Source: Talinum fruticosum (taxonomy: Eukaryota > Streptophyta > Magnoliopsida > Caryophyllales > Talinaceae). Taken from it: a stretch of 64,000 nucleotides of DNA. The translations under genes were made by a program, and so were the position numbers. The notes under the pieces were generated by a model, which had not been told where the DNA came from, did no database searches, and saw nothing but the letters and a program-made list of their open reading frames with translations. The stretch lies in the NCBI GenBank assembly GCA_021018815.1, contig JAITYX010000008.1:8554001-8618000 (forward strand), given 5' to 3'. Of this stretch, positions 50,078 to 61,601 are shown piece after piece (position 1 is the first letter of the stretch; every line of letters begins with the position of its first letter).

Positions 50078-53000
50078 TCAAGGTGCGGATGAGTTGTTGT
50101 TGCTCTGGTAGTAGGTATTATAAGTTGCCACCCTTGAGTTTGACTCGGGTTGCTCAAGTTCTCTCTCGAATTCCTCAGTCATCTTGATAAAGTCAGTCAT
50201 GTGTTTCTTTTTCCATTCCTAGACAAATTCGGGAAGAAAAAGATCAGAGAAATCGCAAGCTTTTGATTAGGCAAAAGCATTTTATGAAAGGAATGAATAG
50301 GAAAATATCACATATCTAAACAAGGCAGAAGAACAGAATGTAACTATCCGCTATTTGGCGCTGAAATCAGACCATGAAACAGCATACAGAGATAAAATTG
50401 AACAGACAAGAGCGTGTTATTCCCAACAAACAAGAATTTCAATACAACGCATAAATTTTCAGTCTGTCATCCCAAGTGAATTGGTTCCATGGGAATCCTG
50501 ATTTCCTTTGTAGTCTATCCTGGAATCTTTATCACTAGGAAGGGGTTGCTATCACAGAAGCAAGAGACACATGAGGTAAGGCCGCTGTTTCTCATCAGAT
50601 CTATCTCTAACCTTGATGTGGAACTAACACTCACATAATCCTCCAAAGTCCATGCTTTTATTACACACACCTTTTTCCTTCTGACAGAGGCTAATCTACA
50701 CCTAGAAGGATCAACAGCTAGGCATCCTCAATTAAAAATTGAAAACAATGACATGAATTGAAGCAACAGGCACATCAATGAAGGGAGATGCTATCATGCT
50801 GCATGCAGAAGTTTGTGTACGTAACTATGATGAATGAAGAACATTATTTTTGAAATCTCACAATTTGTTAGTAGTAAGATACAAACTGGGGAAGAATATT
50901 AAAACAAAAGCTGAAAGAGAAGCCAGCAAAAATAAAATCCAACAAGCTTCTGACCTGGGAGTCTTAAGGAAAAAATATGTCAAAGAAAAGGATGGAACAA
51001 AATAACCCTGCCCTCAGGGCTATTTGTTTGCTGAATATTAAATTGTAGCTCTCCTATTCACGGCTACATTTGACATGTACCAGACCAGACATATTGGAAT
51101 GTTGACTCTTTAAAATTTGCGAGAGCTGTACCTTATAATTTCAGAAAGAAAAAGGAGAGATTCTTTTTAAGAAAGCACAAGAAGATACCTCAAAATCCCA
51201 ATCTCCATACAAGTTCGGGTCATTTTTATCAACCCATACATAGGTATATACCTGCAGCTTCTCCACGTTATCCTGCAAGCAAGAATCCGTCATTCTTATC
51301 TCAGGCATAAAACAGAAGCAAACACTTTCATCACATGTAAGACTGTCTTACTGTACACATCACTCCGGACAACTCAAGAGTTTAGTTCACCTCCTTATAA
51401 TGAATGAAACTTTGAATATTACTATGTCCACTAAAAACTTTAAACAACCAAAACAGTATCCTTTTACGTCTTATCCACCATTTACCAGACTAGTTTCTCA
51501 TTCAACTGGACAGAGGACTCATGCAGTCATGCACCTTTACTCACACGACAAGTGATATAACAGGGGAACAAGAACAACATGACTGCTCTTTTTTTTATTA
51601 AAAAAGAAGAAGAAAGAAAGAAAGAAAGAAAGGAAAGAAGGAAGGCATGTGGGCATGTGGCCAGAGGTCAGAACACTCAGCAATTCTGCATTTGAACCAT
51701 TACACATTCATCTTTTCTAAAATCAAACATGTGATTGGCTTCCATCAAGTACAACACATGGTTTTTCTTTTCACACAACTACACCACCAAAAAGCCAATT
51801 CACATAATCTATCAGCAGTCTGCCATTGGAAGCAATTGGAAACTTGAGGCAGATACAAGTTGTTATGTAACAGAATTACCACAAGAGAGACCTCCACTGA
51901 ATCCCTCACATACTCAACATCTTCAAATATATCCAGAACATTCAACTCAGGATTAGTGATCCCCATCAAAACCTGCAAAAGAAATTTTTTACCAACATGA
52001 CAAATTGTTATTTAGAATATGCTATCCGCCCAACTTCATGAATCATTAAGTTCATCCTGTCTGAAATTTTCTCTTGAAATTTTGGGCAAAAATATGTTTT
52101 AACTATCCCCTCTTCTGCTTAGGAAAATAGTCCCCATACACCATTGGCAACTCTTGGCCGCATGATGCATGACATGAGTTCATTTGGCTAGATATCTGGA
52201 GTTCAAAGGCTAAATGGTTTTGCAAAAGACGATTCCACCACAATGGCGGAACAATCTTCCACTCCCATGCGGAGTTATTTTCGTCTGAGTATACAAACAA
52301 TGCACCATTTTTTCACAGTAGAAGTCTGGAATGAGGGAAATGCATTTCCTGGATGATGATTTCTGCCTCAAGGTCAGATCTTGCTTGAAGAGGGATGGGT
52401 CAACCGAACCTATAGCTTCTCGTGAAATAACCCTTGAGTAACATGTTTAGTTTTGAAAACACATAGGAAACCTCAATTTACGTATTTGAAAGTCGAGGTA
52501 ATAGCTTAGGCGCATATTCATAGTCGTATCATTTGACACTGTAGGGTAGGAATCCAGGTTGATTCCACTTTTCCTCAAAAATCCCAACCAAAGATGATCA
52601 TTTGAGACTCCAGATAAAATCATTTGCAATAATATTAAAACCAGGAGCAAAAGTTTCAATAAGCATAAGAAAATATGAACTGAAGCATACCCTTCCAACC
52701 ACTTTCTTACTCTCAACAGGTAGAATAGCTGGATAAACACGTTCTTTGATGCTAAATCGGTGGCTGAAGAAACATAATTCAATTAAAAAACAATAAATGA
52801 CTAATTAAGGACTTGAAAAGAAGAGAAACAAACTTCTAATTAGCAAATTATTTTTCTTTTTTTCTCCATATCCCCTCCCCCAAAAAAATCAAATGAGCCA
52901 GAAAACACCAATCGTAGGAATTAAGCCAAAAGTCAACGATCGAAGGAAATTCGGCCATAAACATCGCAGAAAGGATGATTAAACTCCTACCCATTACGCA

Positions 53001-53330
53001 AGAAGGAATCAGAATGAAGCCCATGTCATCAAAATCATCGAAAAATTGGGGGAAAACAATTGGGTGTCATGATTAACGGGAAATGGGGCAACATCGGAAG
53101 TCAGAATCCGCAGAAGAAAATCGGAAGATAGAATTAAAGGAACGATCAAAGGGGAGAGAGAGAGAGAGAGAGAGAGAGAGGTAGACGAACTAGCCAGGAA
53201 GGATAGCGGGAGATGAAGCAGGAACGCGCTTCAATAAGACTTGAACGACTTCATCAGCTAAGAGACTTCCGTAGACGAACACATTGTGGGCTCCTTGTGA
53301 CAGTGAAGGCACAGCACCGCTCATCGCCAT
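50078..53330 (-). CDS. AIG2-like protein (GGCT-fold family), 5 exons
   Basis: Member of the AIG2-like branch of the gamma-glutamylcyclotransferase fold, named after an Arabidopsis gene induced by avirulence recognition; the substrate is unknown. Exons: 53330-53191, 52763-52691, 51972-51880, 51272-51189, 50218-50078, giving 176 residues, normal for the family. Diagnostic FVYGSLLADEVVQVLLKRVP near the N-terminus forms the substrate loop. Then follow YHRFSIKERVYPAILPVE, LNVLDIFEDVEYVRDSVEVSL with the conserved acidic residues, and YVWVDKNDPNLYGDWDFEEWKKKHMTDFIKM. The exon 1 donor (CTA|GTTCGT) is weak but required by phase. The start chosen is MAMSGAV. The same frame is open upstream to an ATG at 53543, through a GA repeat that would encode Arg-Glu repeats; this is taken as 5' leader. 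Intron 3 contains a GAAA-type microsatellite (about 51604-51640). Confidence 0.9.
53154..53180. repeat. (GA)n microsatellite at start of AIG2-like intron 1
   Basis: About 13 GA units beginning ten bases inside intron 1 of the AIG2-like gene. Confidence 0.85.
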
Positions 53331-53345
53331 CCTCACCCCAACCCC

Positions 53346-53347
<2 letters not shown>

Positions 53348-53378
<31 letters not shown>
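53348..53378. repeat. (CT)n / (GA)n microsatellite in AIG2-like 5' leader
   Basis: About 15 CT units on the + strand, GA on the gene strand, ending 18 bp upstream of the ATG. It lies in an open frame continuous with the coding sequence. Confidence 0.85.
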
Positions 53379-53381
<3 letters not shown>

Positions 53382-54733
53382 CTCTCGATGAGATGATGCG
53401 ACTAATGAAGTGGGTTCATCTGCGAATCCCAACTGCAAAGCGCGAACCATTCTTTTTCGGAGATTCGTTTTTGCCTTTTTAGCCAAATATAAATATTCAG
53501 ATGCTTTCCAAGATTCTCGTTCAACAAATTCGGTACGATTCATAATCCAAATCTATTAAAAGTCTTTTCAATATTTTTGATCGAATTGGGATTTTCGATA
53601 CATTATTGGTTGGATGTTTTCTTCCATAATTTTTGTGACTCATTTAAATAAAAAAATATTTATTTTATGTAAAATTTACTAAATTAGAGCATGTTTGGCA
53701 TAATTTTTTAAAAAATATTTTTATTTTTTAAAAGCATTTCTTTGAAAATTATTTTTGGACGAAAAATTGAAATGTTTGGCCTAAATTTTGTATAAGTGTT
53801 TTTAAAATAATTAATTTATTTGGCTAAAATTTGTAGAAGAGAGAGAAAATAAAGATAAAACAAAACAACAAAGAGATAGAGGAGAGAGATATAGAACCTA
53901 GAAAGAGAGGAGAGAGAGAAAAAGATAAAGAAAATGAGATTGTGGGTGATTGTTAAGAAGTTTTTTAGAAATTAGAAAGCAAAAATAGTTTTTTGTTTTT
54001 GAAGAATTTTTTTCCAAAAATACTTTTGAAAAACAATTTTAATTTAAAAAAATTATTGTTTGACCTAATTTTAGTTTTTATAATTCAAAAATACTTTGAA
54101 CATTTAAGCTAAACACCTACTTACTATCTTATCAACATTCAAATTTATTGTTTATCCTACTATACATGGAGGTTTATGGCCCTTAATGATAAGGTTTCTA
54201 AAAACACAATTATATGTCTCACTTTTGACTTTTTGTCCTAAATGACTAGGCTATTGTATTATAACCTTTTAGGGGAAAACAGAAAATAGAGAAAAAGTTC
54301 AAATCATTACTTTATTTTGTTAATTAAAGGTGGATGGCAACAGAATTTATACTTAGAATGATTTTTTCGTTTTTATTTTGATTGAATAGAATGGTTTTTA
54401 GTTGATATGAAATTAAATATATAAATAAAATATAACGGAAAAAAGAAAATCAAACTAAAATATAAACAATTGGATCACAGTATCAAACCAATCTATAGGC
54501 AAATGGATGCCTCACTACACATTTTATGTATAATGTTAAATACTGTGGGCAAATTAGCTTTTTCCTTAGAAAGAAAAACTAAATCTAATTTATTTTGAAT
54601 TGGACAAATTAATAAAAATATTTGAAAAAAAACAACAGGGAAACCGAGGATAGGGGCGGAATAACGGGATAAGGCCATTAATGGCAAGCCTACCAATGTT
54701 TATTAGAAAATCACAGTAATAACAAATCAACTT

Positions 54734-54922
54734 AGGCATGTTTGAACTTATATACAAAACACATATTAATAGAAACATAAACAGAAACGAACATAAATTA
54801 GTTAAACCGAACATAAATAAACATAAAAAACATAAATGAGTTATTAAATAAAAAGCAAACATAAACAAACGAACATAAAACATAAATAAATTTTGTTTTT
54901 TATGTAAGGTCGAACATGCTTC
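54734..54922. repeat. MITE-like AT-rich element, ACATAAA family, copy 3
   Basis: The best-preserved copy. Left end AGGCATGTTTGAACTTATAT and right end, inverted, AAGCATGTTCGACCTTACAT are clear terminal inverted repeats. The interior is runs of GAACATAAA/AACATAAAC words. No coding capacity. Confidence 0.6.
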
Positions 54923-55302
54923 TCTTAATAAAACAAGAAGCATTCGTTTTTGTAGACAGTTTTCAAATCCAAATTAGATTTTTTTTTTGGATCACCAAAT
55001 CGAAATTAGAATTTTTGATAGAACTCAACTCCTTTAGGCCATGGACAAATTTGGATACTCGAATCAAGAAAAAAAATTGCAAATATTGTCCAACAAATTC
55101 TCAACCCATCAAAGCATTGCATTAGAAATACCATGACATTCTCCAACCATCTAATCAATGATACATGAGCAAAGGACAATAACATGCAACAAATGTTTAA
55201 GAGTAGAACTGTATCTATGGTGGACAGATGAACAGCCCTAGGCAGCATGAGTTACAAATAACCCCATCAACAGAGGCCAGCACAGAGTGCAGCTACCAAA
55301 AT

Positions 55303-58300
55303 CTACTCTCTCATGGGCTCGGGGCTTGAGCCGGAAACACTGCCCCATATATCCAACAAGGAATTCTGAGGTTCGAGTTCTTCATGCCACAGTGGGAGCT
55401 TGTCGCCTGGGTAGAAGTTCCTGGTCACCCCTCCGAGTTGATCTGGTGCAGTACAATTGAAGTAAATTATCAGGAATATGATGATATATGGGTAGAAAGA
55501 TTGGCGGAAACATGATGCTTGGATGGGAATCTTACAATGACAGTTCGAACAACACCACCACTAGCACCATCTCGAGCAATGGCGAGCGAGACTGCTTTCA
55601 CCACTAGTTGCTGAATAAGATGCACAAAGTATACATTTGAGAATTGAAAAATTAATGTTTCAGATGAAAAGAAATGTGCTCTGCCAATTTTGATCAGATT
55701 AAGACCCAATGAACTGATTTATCCAGTTTGTTGCCCAGAATTTACAGGGCAAACCAATTGTGATATGAACTTGACTGGACTCTATCGGAAGATACCCAAA
55801 AATTTTCTTAACCAGTTCATAGGATTCTCTTGCGTGAATTTACTGGTCAAACTAATAGCAGAGTAAACATTCCATCAGCTCAACCCAAATCTAGACAGTT
55901 TTGCACAGTCTAGATGAACCCTTTGAATGTTGGACCCACTTTGCAGAGATTTCCACAAAGCAACTAACCAAATGAGATACAGAACCTCCCCCCAGGGAGA
56001 ATCAGAGGATCCCATTAAATTATTATTCATTTTTAGCTCCACTAAATGTGCATCATAGTCACTGAAAATACAGTAGATTGACAAATTTAACTTTCATTTG
56101 ACCCATCGTACAGGTTAAAACTTTCCATCATGGATATAAGAGTGTAAGATGCCAAACACACAACATACCTCTGCTTCTTCCTTAGTCATTCCCTCTTTCC
56201 ATGCTTGGTCAAAGAATCCATACAAATATGAGGAGCCAGAGCCTGCGCAAAGAACGGTTAAGTAGAAGCTAAGCACCTACAATGAAGAAAACTTAAGGAA
56301 ATATAAGGCATGTTGTGATCTGAGGCAAGGAACTCTCAGTCGTGAAAACCCAATCAAGTAGCCATAAGAGATCACTCCGATAAAAAAATCCCACATTTGG
56401 ATGTCCCAAAATAATTGTCAAGTTTAAACTATAATATGCTAAACAGAGACTGTCCACCAAGTGAGCAATCTAGTTGGTGATTGGACAAAAGGTAGACATT
56501 AGCGGGAGACAACATAACAAAACAATGTTCCCTTAATTTCTTCAGTTTCCAATATCCCAAAAATTTTTCAGGGATGGAGTATGATTTCTAATGCAGTTAG
56601 AACAGAGATACATTCTTTTCAAAGAATTAGATTCAAGAAGGAAACAAACCTCCAATGGCAAATGGCTGCTCTATGATTGTTCCACCCAGTGGAATTCCAT
56701 AGATTTTACCTCCCTCATATTTATCCCATCCTCCAACAATAAGGCCTGTTTGTAGCATGTTCTGTAGCTCACAAAGAATCAAAAAGCCACAAAATTAGTA
56801 CTATATATACAATGGACTTTCACAAAGGACATGGGAATCAGCAAATCTAAGAGACACCATCCAAACAAAACAGATATTTGAGAACCCTAAACAGATTTAT
56901 TTGTAAAGGGGAAAATATTGCAGTGCACTTCAATGTGAAAACACCGGAAAATAAACTGGTTATTTGAATTTAAGGATAGAGAATAAGAAAGTGCACGCAT
57001 ATGATCTTTACCAATGCTTCCATTTTTTGCATGAGATACTCAGAACAGTCCCAAATAAAAAAATATTAAAAGACATATTCAGTCATGCACAACATCAGTG
57101 CACAAGTTGGACAGGTTCTCATGAAAAACATGTCAAAACAACCAAAGCTTTTGCCCACTCAAAGGAGGCAGTAAAGCAAACAATTTGGACAGCGTTCCAT
57201 TGACCGCATGAGGCCCTGAAAATCTGACCAGACATTCTTTCAGAAAATATAAGATAAGGATAAAAGGATCCTGCTTAAGATTAGGATTACATCTATGAAA
57301 AGGTCGCTGCATCCCGGAACAAAAGAGGATATAGCAAATTCATAGCTATTTTTCTTCCTTTATTAGGTGAGCCAGGAAGCCTAAAATGGGCACATGAAAT
57401 CCACATTTAAGGTAAAATTTCCCATACTCAAATATGCAGAAAGTTGCTTTGAAAGAAGAAAGAGGGGGAGCATGTACAATGCAGTGAAACACAAAGAAGC
57501 AGAATATGATGCCAATGCAATCATAATGCAAACATGAAGGAAAATACCATGAAATTAAGAAAGAAAATCAAACCTTATTGTTGTAAGCTAGTAGCCTAAC
57601 AAGATTTGCAGAAACTTTGACAGTAGCAGGCTGTCCCAGTTGTATCCTGTTACACATGAATACCTTTTTGAATAAAATAGAAAGGGAAAGGCACAATAAG
57701 AAAAACACACAAATATCATACGCAGCAAACAATGACAAAATTCAAAAATGAAATCAAAGATCAAACATTTACAAGTAGCATCTGTGACACACAAATAAGA
57801 AAAACACACAAATATCATGCGCAGCAAACAATGACAAAATTCAAAAATGAAATCAAAGATCAAACATTTACAAGTAGCATCTGTGACATAGTAGCTGACT
57901 TGGACCTCTGGGTCCTTTGAATCATTGGAGGTTTAATATCATTACCTTAGAAGTTGTGATTATCCAGAATCCTTCAAAGCTTAAACTGAAGAACTCCATT
58001 TTTAGAAAAGGAGACATTCATGGGGCCATGCAAGAAACTAGAAGCTCCTCGAAGCACAATGGGGTAAAGCTGAAAAAGGACTAAACGCCTTTGAAGAATA
58101 CAAAATTCTACCATTTTTTGAAACTTTTCACTTAACTATTCTTTTGTTTACAACTAGCTTGAATTCTTTTCCTGCATGCCATGCCCTTCTCCCTCGATGT
58201 TACTTTAATTAGGGTAAATTTTTGGCATGTTGCTGCTCTTAAAAATAAACACACACTAAAAGCCACCTAGAAGAGAGGTACAGCGGCTCCAGCTCCATTC

Positions 58301-59963
58301 TGAAAGTTAAAGAGAGGAAAAACACAATACATCTACCAAATGCAGACATCATTCACTAAACAGATCCCTTAATCACCAGATATTCAACACCAAAAATGGA
58401 GTGGAATGTTAAAAGACTAAAAGCACCGAGACTTACGTGTGCTGGTGAAGAAAGTAGCGTACATAATCAGAGACTATCTGAGAGTCAGCAGCCTGCAAAT
58501 AGTTAATGTTTAAACCGCTAAATTAATCATCACGAGATTTGATACATCTCCCAAAAAATCTTACTTGTACGTCCAACCCTAGTACTTGGCAAGAAACACA
58601 GGATCAGACAGTGATACACAACTCTGAACCTTTTGAAGTTCCAACATCTTGAACGTATTGCATACAAATGTTAAGGGCATCTTATAGTGAATTACATACG
58701 ACCATAAAGCCCATCGGTGAGTGCTCTAAAACCACACTTTAAAGGATACAATATGGTGCTAGTGAAGCCCTTCTATTCACTGAAATTGTTTAGCAGAACT
58801 TTAAAATGTACTAAGATGTTATCAAGACAATGTGGCCTACACCTCTCAAAACCTCCGAAATAAAGGTTACCATACTTTTGAGTGATGGAAGAACCATCAA
58901 TAACCCATAGAAGATGTAACAACCCATCAATAACCCATAAATAACCAAACCAATGGCTCCCGCTCAATCAAGAGACTCCCCATGAGGACATTAACTTTTG
59001 AGTGCAATACAATAGCCCATGTAAGCAATTGCCTTCTTACCACTAGAATTATGACTTCAGTGGATTAACTATCAAATCTAATGGACAAGGACATTTCTAA
59101 AGTTAGTGTATGGCAATAATAACATTTATAGATCCAATAAACCCTCTCAAGATACAACTCAACAAAAATCCTCCAACATCACTCCCAGGAGACCAATTGA
59201 CGACAAGGCCTTTAAACAGAAAATACCACACATCCTTGTCACAAATTACATCAACGGTAGCCCGCTTAGTTCACTAAGAGGCATAAGCAAGAACTCCTGA
59301 CCCCAACTAAAAAAGACATTCAAGGGTAAGAGCAGTCAGTGAGAGAAATAAAACCTTCAGCAAAAAACAGAAATTCCCCCATTTTTTAACCTTCCAATGC
59401 CCACTAATCCATTTTCAAGGTGGAATCATTTGGCATATCTAAGCCCTTTTACAAGTACCAATGATCTTCACATAACCAAACAGAAAGAACAGAGAATCAT
59501 AAACACAATATACAGTTCCAATCCTCATACCCCCACAAAAGACTCAAAAATCTAAATCAAATCGAAAAGGAGAAAGAATGAAGATATTACCGATCCAGAA
59601 CGACAAACATAGACATTATCAGTAAGCTGGGTAATCTTATCAGATGCACGATTGGCAACATAAATTCCTGCAAAACATAAACAACATACCAACAATCAAC
59701 ATCTGCAAATTCCCCCTCAATTCCTAAAACCCTATCATTTAAAAATCCTATTTTTCCAATCCAAGCTCCAAATTTTCACAAACCCTAATCAATCCAGATA
59801 AAAGGGATAATCATAAAATTACAAAAATTCGCAGCGAAGAAGGCAATTAATTACCTGTGCTTGTGCGAGAATCGGCCCCGAGAACGACGCCCCCATTGTA
59901 GGTAACACCAATAATGGTGGTGCCCATTTGGTGCTCAGAGCTAAGATCGAGGTTCTTCTCCAT
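55303..59963 (-). CDS. PBA1: 20S proteasome subunit beta-1 (PBA1, beta type-6), 8 exons, one apparent 1-nt frameshift
   Basis: Catalytic beta-1 subunit (caspase-like activity) of the 20S core in nucleus and cytosol. Exons: 59963-59855, 59667-59591, 58492-58437, 57646-57574, 56761-56650, 56242-56169, 55610-55536, 55442-55303. The 14-residue propeptide ends at MG|TTIIG, so Thr15 becomes the catalytic N-terminal Thr. Asp17 and Lys33 (mature numbering) are present in GADSRTSTG and [54 protein letters not shown] and [16 protein letters not shown] match the family closely. The last exon is 140 nt where 141 are expected. INSEG is followed by a stop, while [22 protein letters not shown] lies in the next frame. 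One extra G in the GGGG at 55428-55431 (gene strand) restores about 238 residues. As read, the protein would stop about 40 residues early, which is unlikely for an essential gene. Confidence 0.93.
57695..57888 (+). repeat. 99-bp tandem duplication in PBA1 intron 3
   Basis: 57695-57793 and 57794-57888 are head-to-tail copies with one visible difference (CATACGC versus CATGCGC) besides the junction. The near identity shows a recent duplication. It lies in the intron between exons 3 and 4, about 50 bp upstream of exon 4 on the gene strand. Confidence 0.9.
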
Positions 59964-61601
59964 GATTTTTTCTGGGTTTTTCGAATACTCTGCTATGAAT
60001 CTCTCAGATGAGTAAATGGTTTAGCAAATTGAAAGTTGGGGGAAGTATACGGAGTACTGACTTCTTTCGCAAGGCAAGAGCGAAAGAAAAGCAAAAAGTA
60101 TGTCCAATTGATTTTTTTAAATTCAAAGTAAAATAGTAAAAATTAGTACATAAACTCAATACTTTTTTCATCAATCCGGATTTATTAACATGGCGACATG
60201 GTTTAATTTGGGAAATGAAATACCCATTTTATTTTACAATATATATTATTTTAATTATTTTTTCGTTTAACAATATTGTTACTTTACAATTTTAATACGT
60301 ATTAATGATTAATTTATCAATTTTGTCAATCACTTCTTTCTCTCCTTTTTTTTTTCTATTGATTTTCTTCATTTCCAATTAAATCTTAGGGCAATTTGAT
60401 CTTTGACACAAATTTTATTGTAAATTTTGTGTTTTCTTAATATTCCTTCATAACTTTAAAATTACAAGCATTTTGAAAGTGAGAGAGTTTTTTTTTTTTT
60501 TTGAAAAAGGACCATGGTAAAATCTTGACATGTAACATATATTCGATCATGATATCCCATAGTCTACGGTTTTAAACTTTCTAGTACTACTTATGCCTAT
60601 AGAGACTATATCGTATAAGGCATTTAAGAATAATGAATATCAACAAAGGTTCATAAGCTTATATTTTGACCAAACAATTTACTTTCTATTATTAATATTG
60701 AAACTTTATGCAATCTAAAACAGCATAATGTTGTTGATGTAGACCTAATTGTTTGATCAAAATTCACTTGATGGTGATAAAAGGGAGCATTTAGTTATTT
60801 TTTCTGAGTTATATTTGTTTAAAGTTTTTTTTTTTTTTTTTTACTCGGTCTAACTATATATAGTCGTCGGTTTTTAAGTTATATTTGATTTACTGGTTAT
60901 CTTTTTTGAGTTATATATATCATCTTTTTCTGAATTATATTTTGATTTACAGATCATCTTTTTCTCAGATATTATTTGATTTTCTGAGCTATATCTGATT
61001 TTAGTTTATGTCGTATGTCTTTGTTGGGTAAACTCAGCTCAACCTCACCTCTTTGATCGTTAAACATACTAATGCAACGGATACTAATGCAACCAGCCAA
61101 CAACAAAAGCTGAAAGCAAAAATAAATATAAATCGAGTCTCATAGTTTCAGCTCGATTTGATGTTTCTTGTTTCAAGCTTGACTGCTTCAGATGAAAACA
61201 TAATTACAAGGAAAGCAATCACTGTAATTTTGAGCATATTTGATCAGAACTAACATGATGCAATTCAGTATTCTCTTGATCTAGAAACATCGGCATACAT
61301 TCAGTAACAGAGTACAAACGTTAGATGATTGAACATCATTTTCAGTTTCCTACTCTCAATTGTTTGAAAATGTGGCCTTTTTTGGCAGTAATCTCCGTGG
61401 TTAAGGCTAAAATCGATGTCGATAACCTATTCCCTCTATTTGCTAGAGGTAAGATGTAAATCAATTGGTAAAAACTACGCCTAATGTTTTTTAAAAAAGT
61501 AGCAGAAGAGATTAAGCAAGAAGGGATAACAGAGTTTCAGAAGTATTGTTGTTAGTGAGGGCGTCTTTCTCCTCTTTGATGTCCAGTGGTTTTATCACTT
61601 G
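59964..61601. other. PBA1 promoter region and spacer to ChaC gene
   Basis: 59964-60200 is presumably the PBA1 leader and promoter; no TATA box stands out. 60224-60489 is a MITE (separate entry). 60490-61600 is T-rich with recurrent TTATATTTGATTT/CATCTTTTTCTGA words at 60780-61010, probably a decayed repeat. No gene seen. Confidence 0.4.
60224..60489. repeat. Stowaway-like MITE, copy 3
   Basis: Shares a 24-nt identical block (60301-60324 with 10981-11004) and the same order of further motifs with 10901-11154: TTTCTTTCTCTCCTTTTTT-type, TTCATTTCCAATNAAA and ACACAAATTTT. The ends are more decayed (TTTTACAATATATATTA on the left, CATTTTGAAAGTGAGAG on the right). Confidence 0.55.

Larger units (their letters stand above)
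53331..55302. other. AIG2-like promoter region and spacer to PBA1
   Basis: 53331-53550 is the AIG2-like leader. About 53690-54120 is A/T-rich with recurrent TTTTTGAAAA/AAAAATATTTTT words, possibly a decayed MITE with ends around GTTTGGCATAAT. 54734-54922 is a MITE-like element (separate entry). No gene seen. Confidence 0.45.

Noticed and set aside
53213..53482. + strand frame with a Leu-Ser repeat
   Set aside because: Translation of the CT microsatellite, antisense to AIG2-like exon 1 and its leader.
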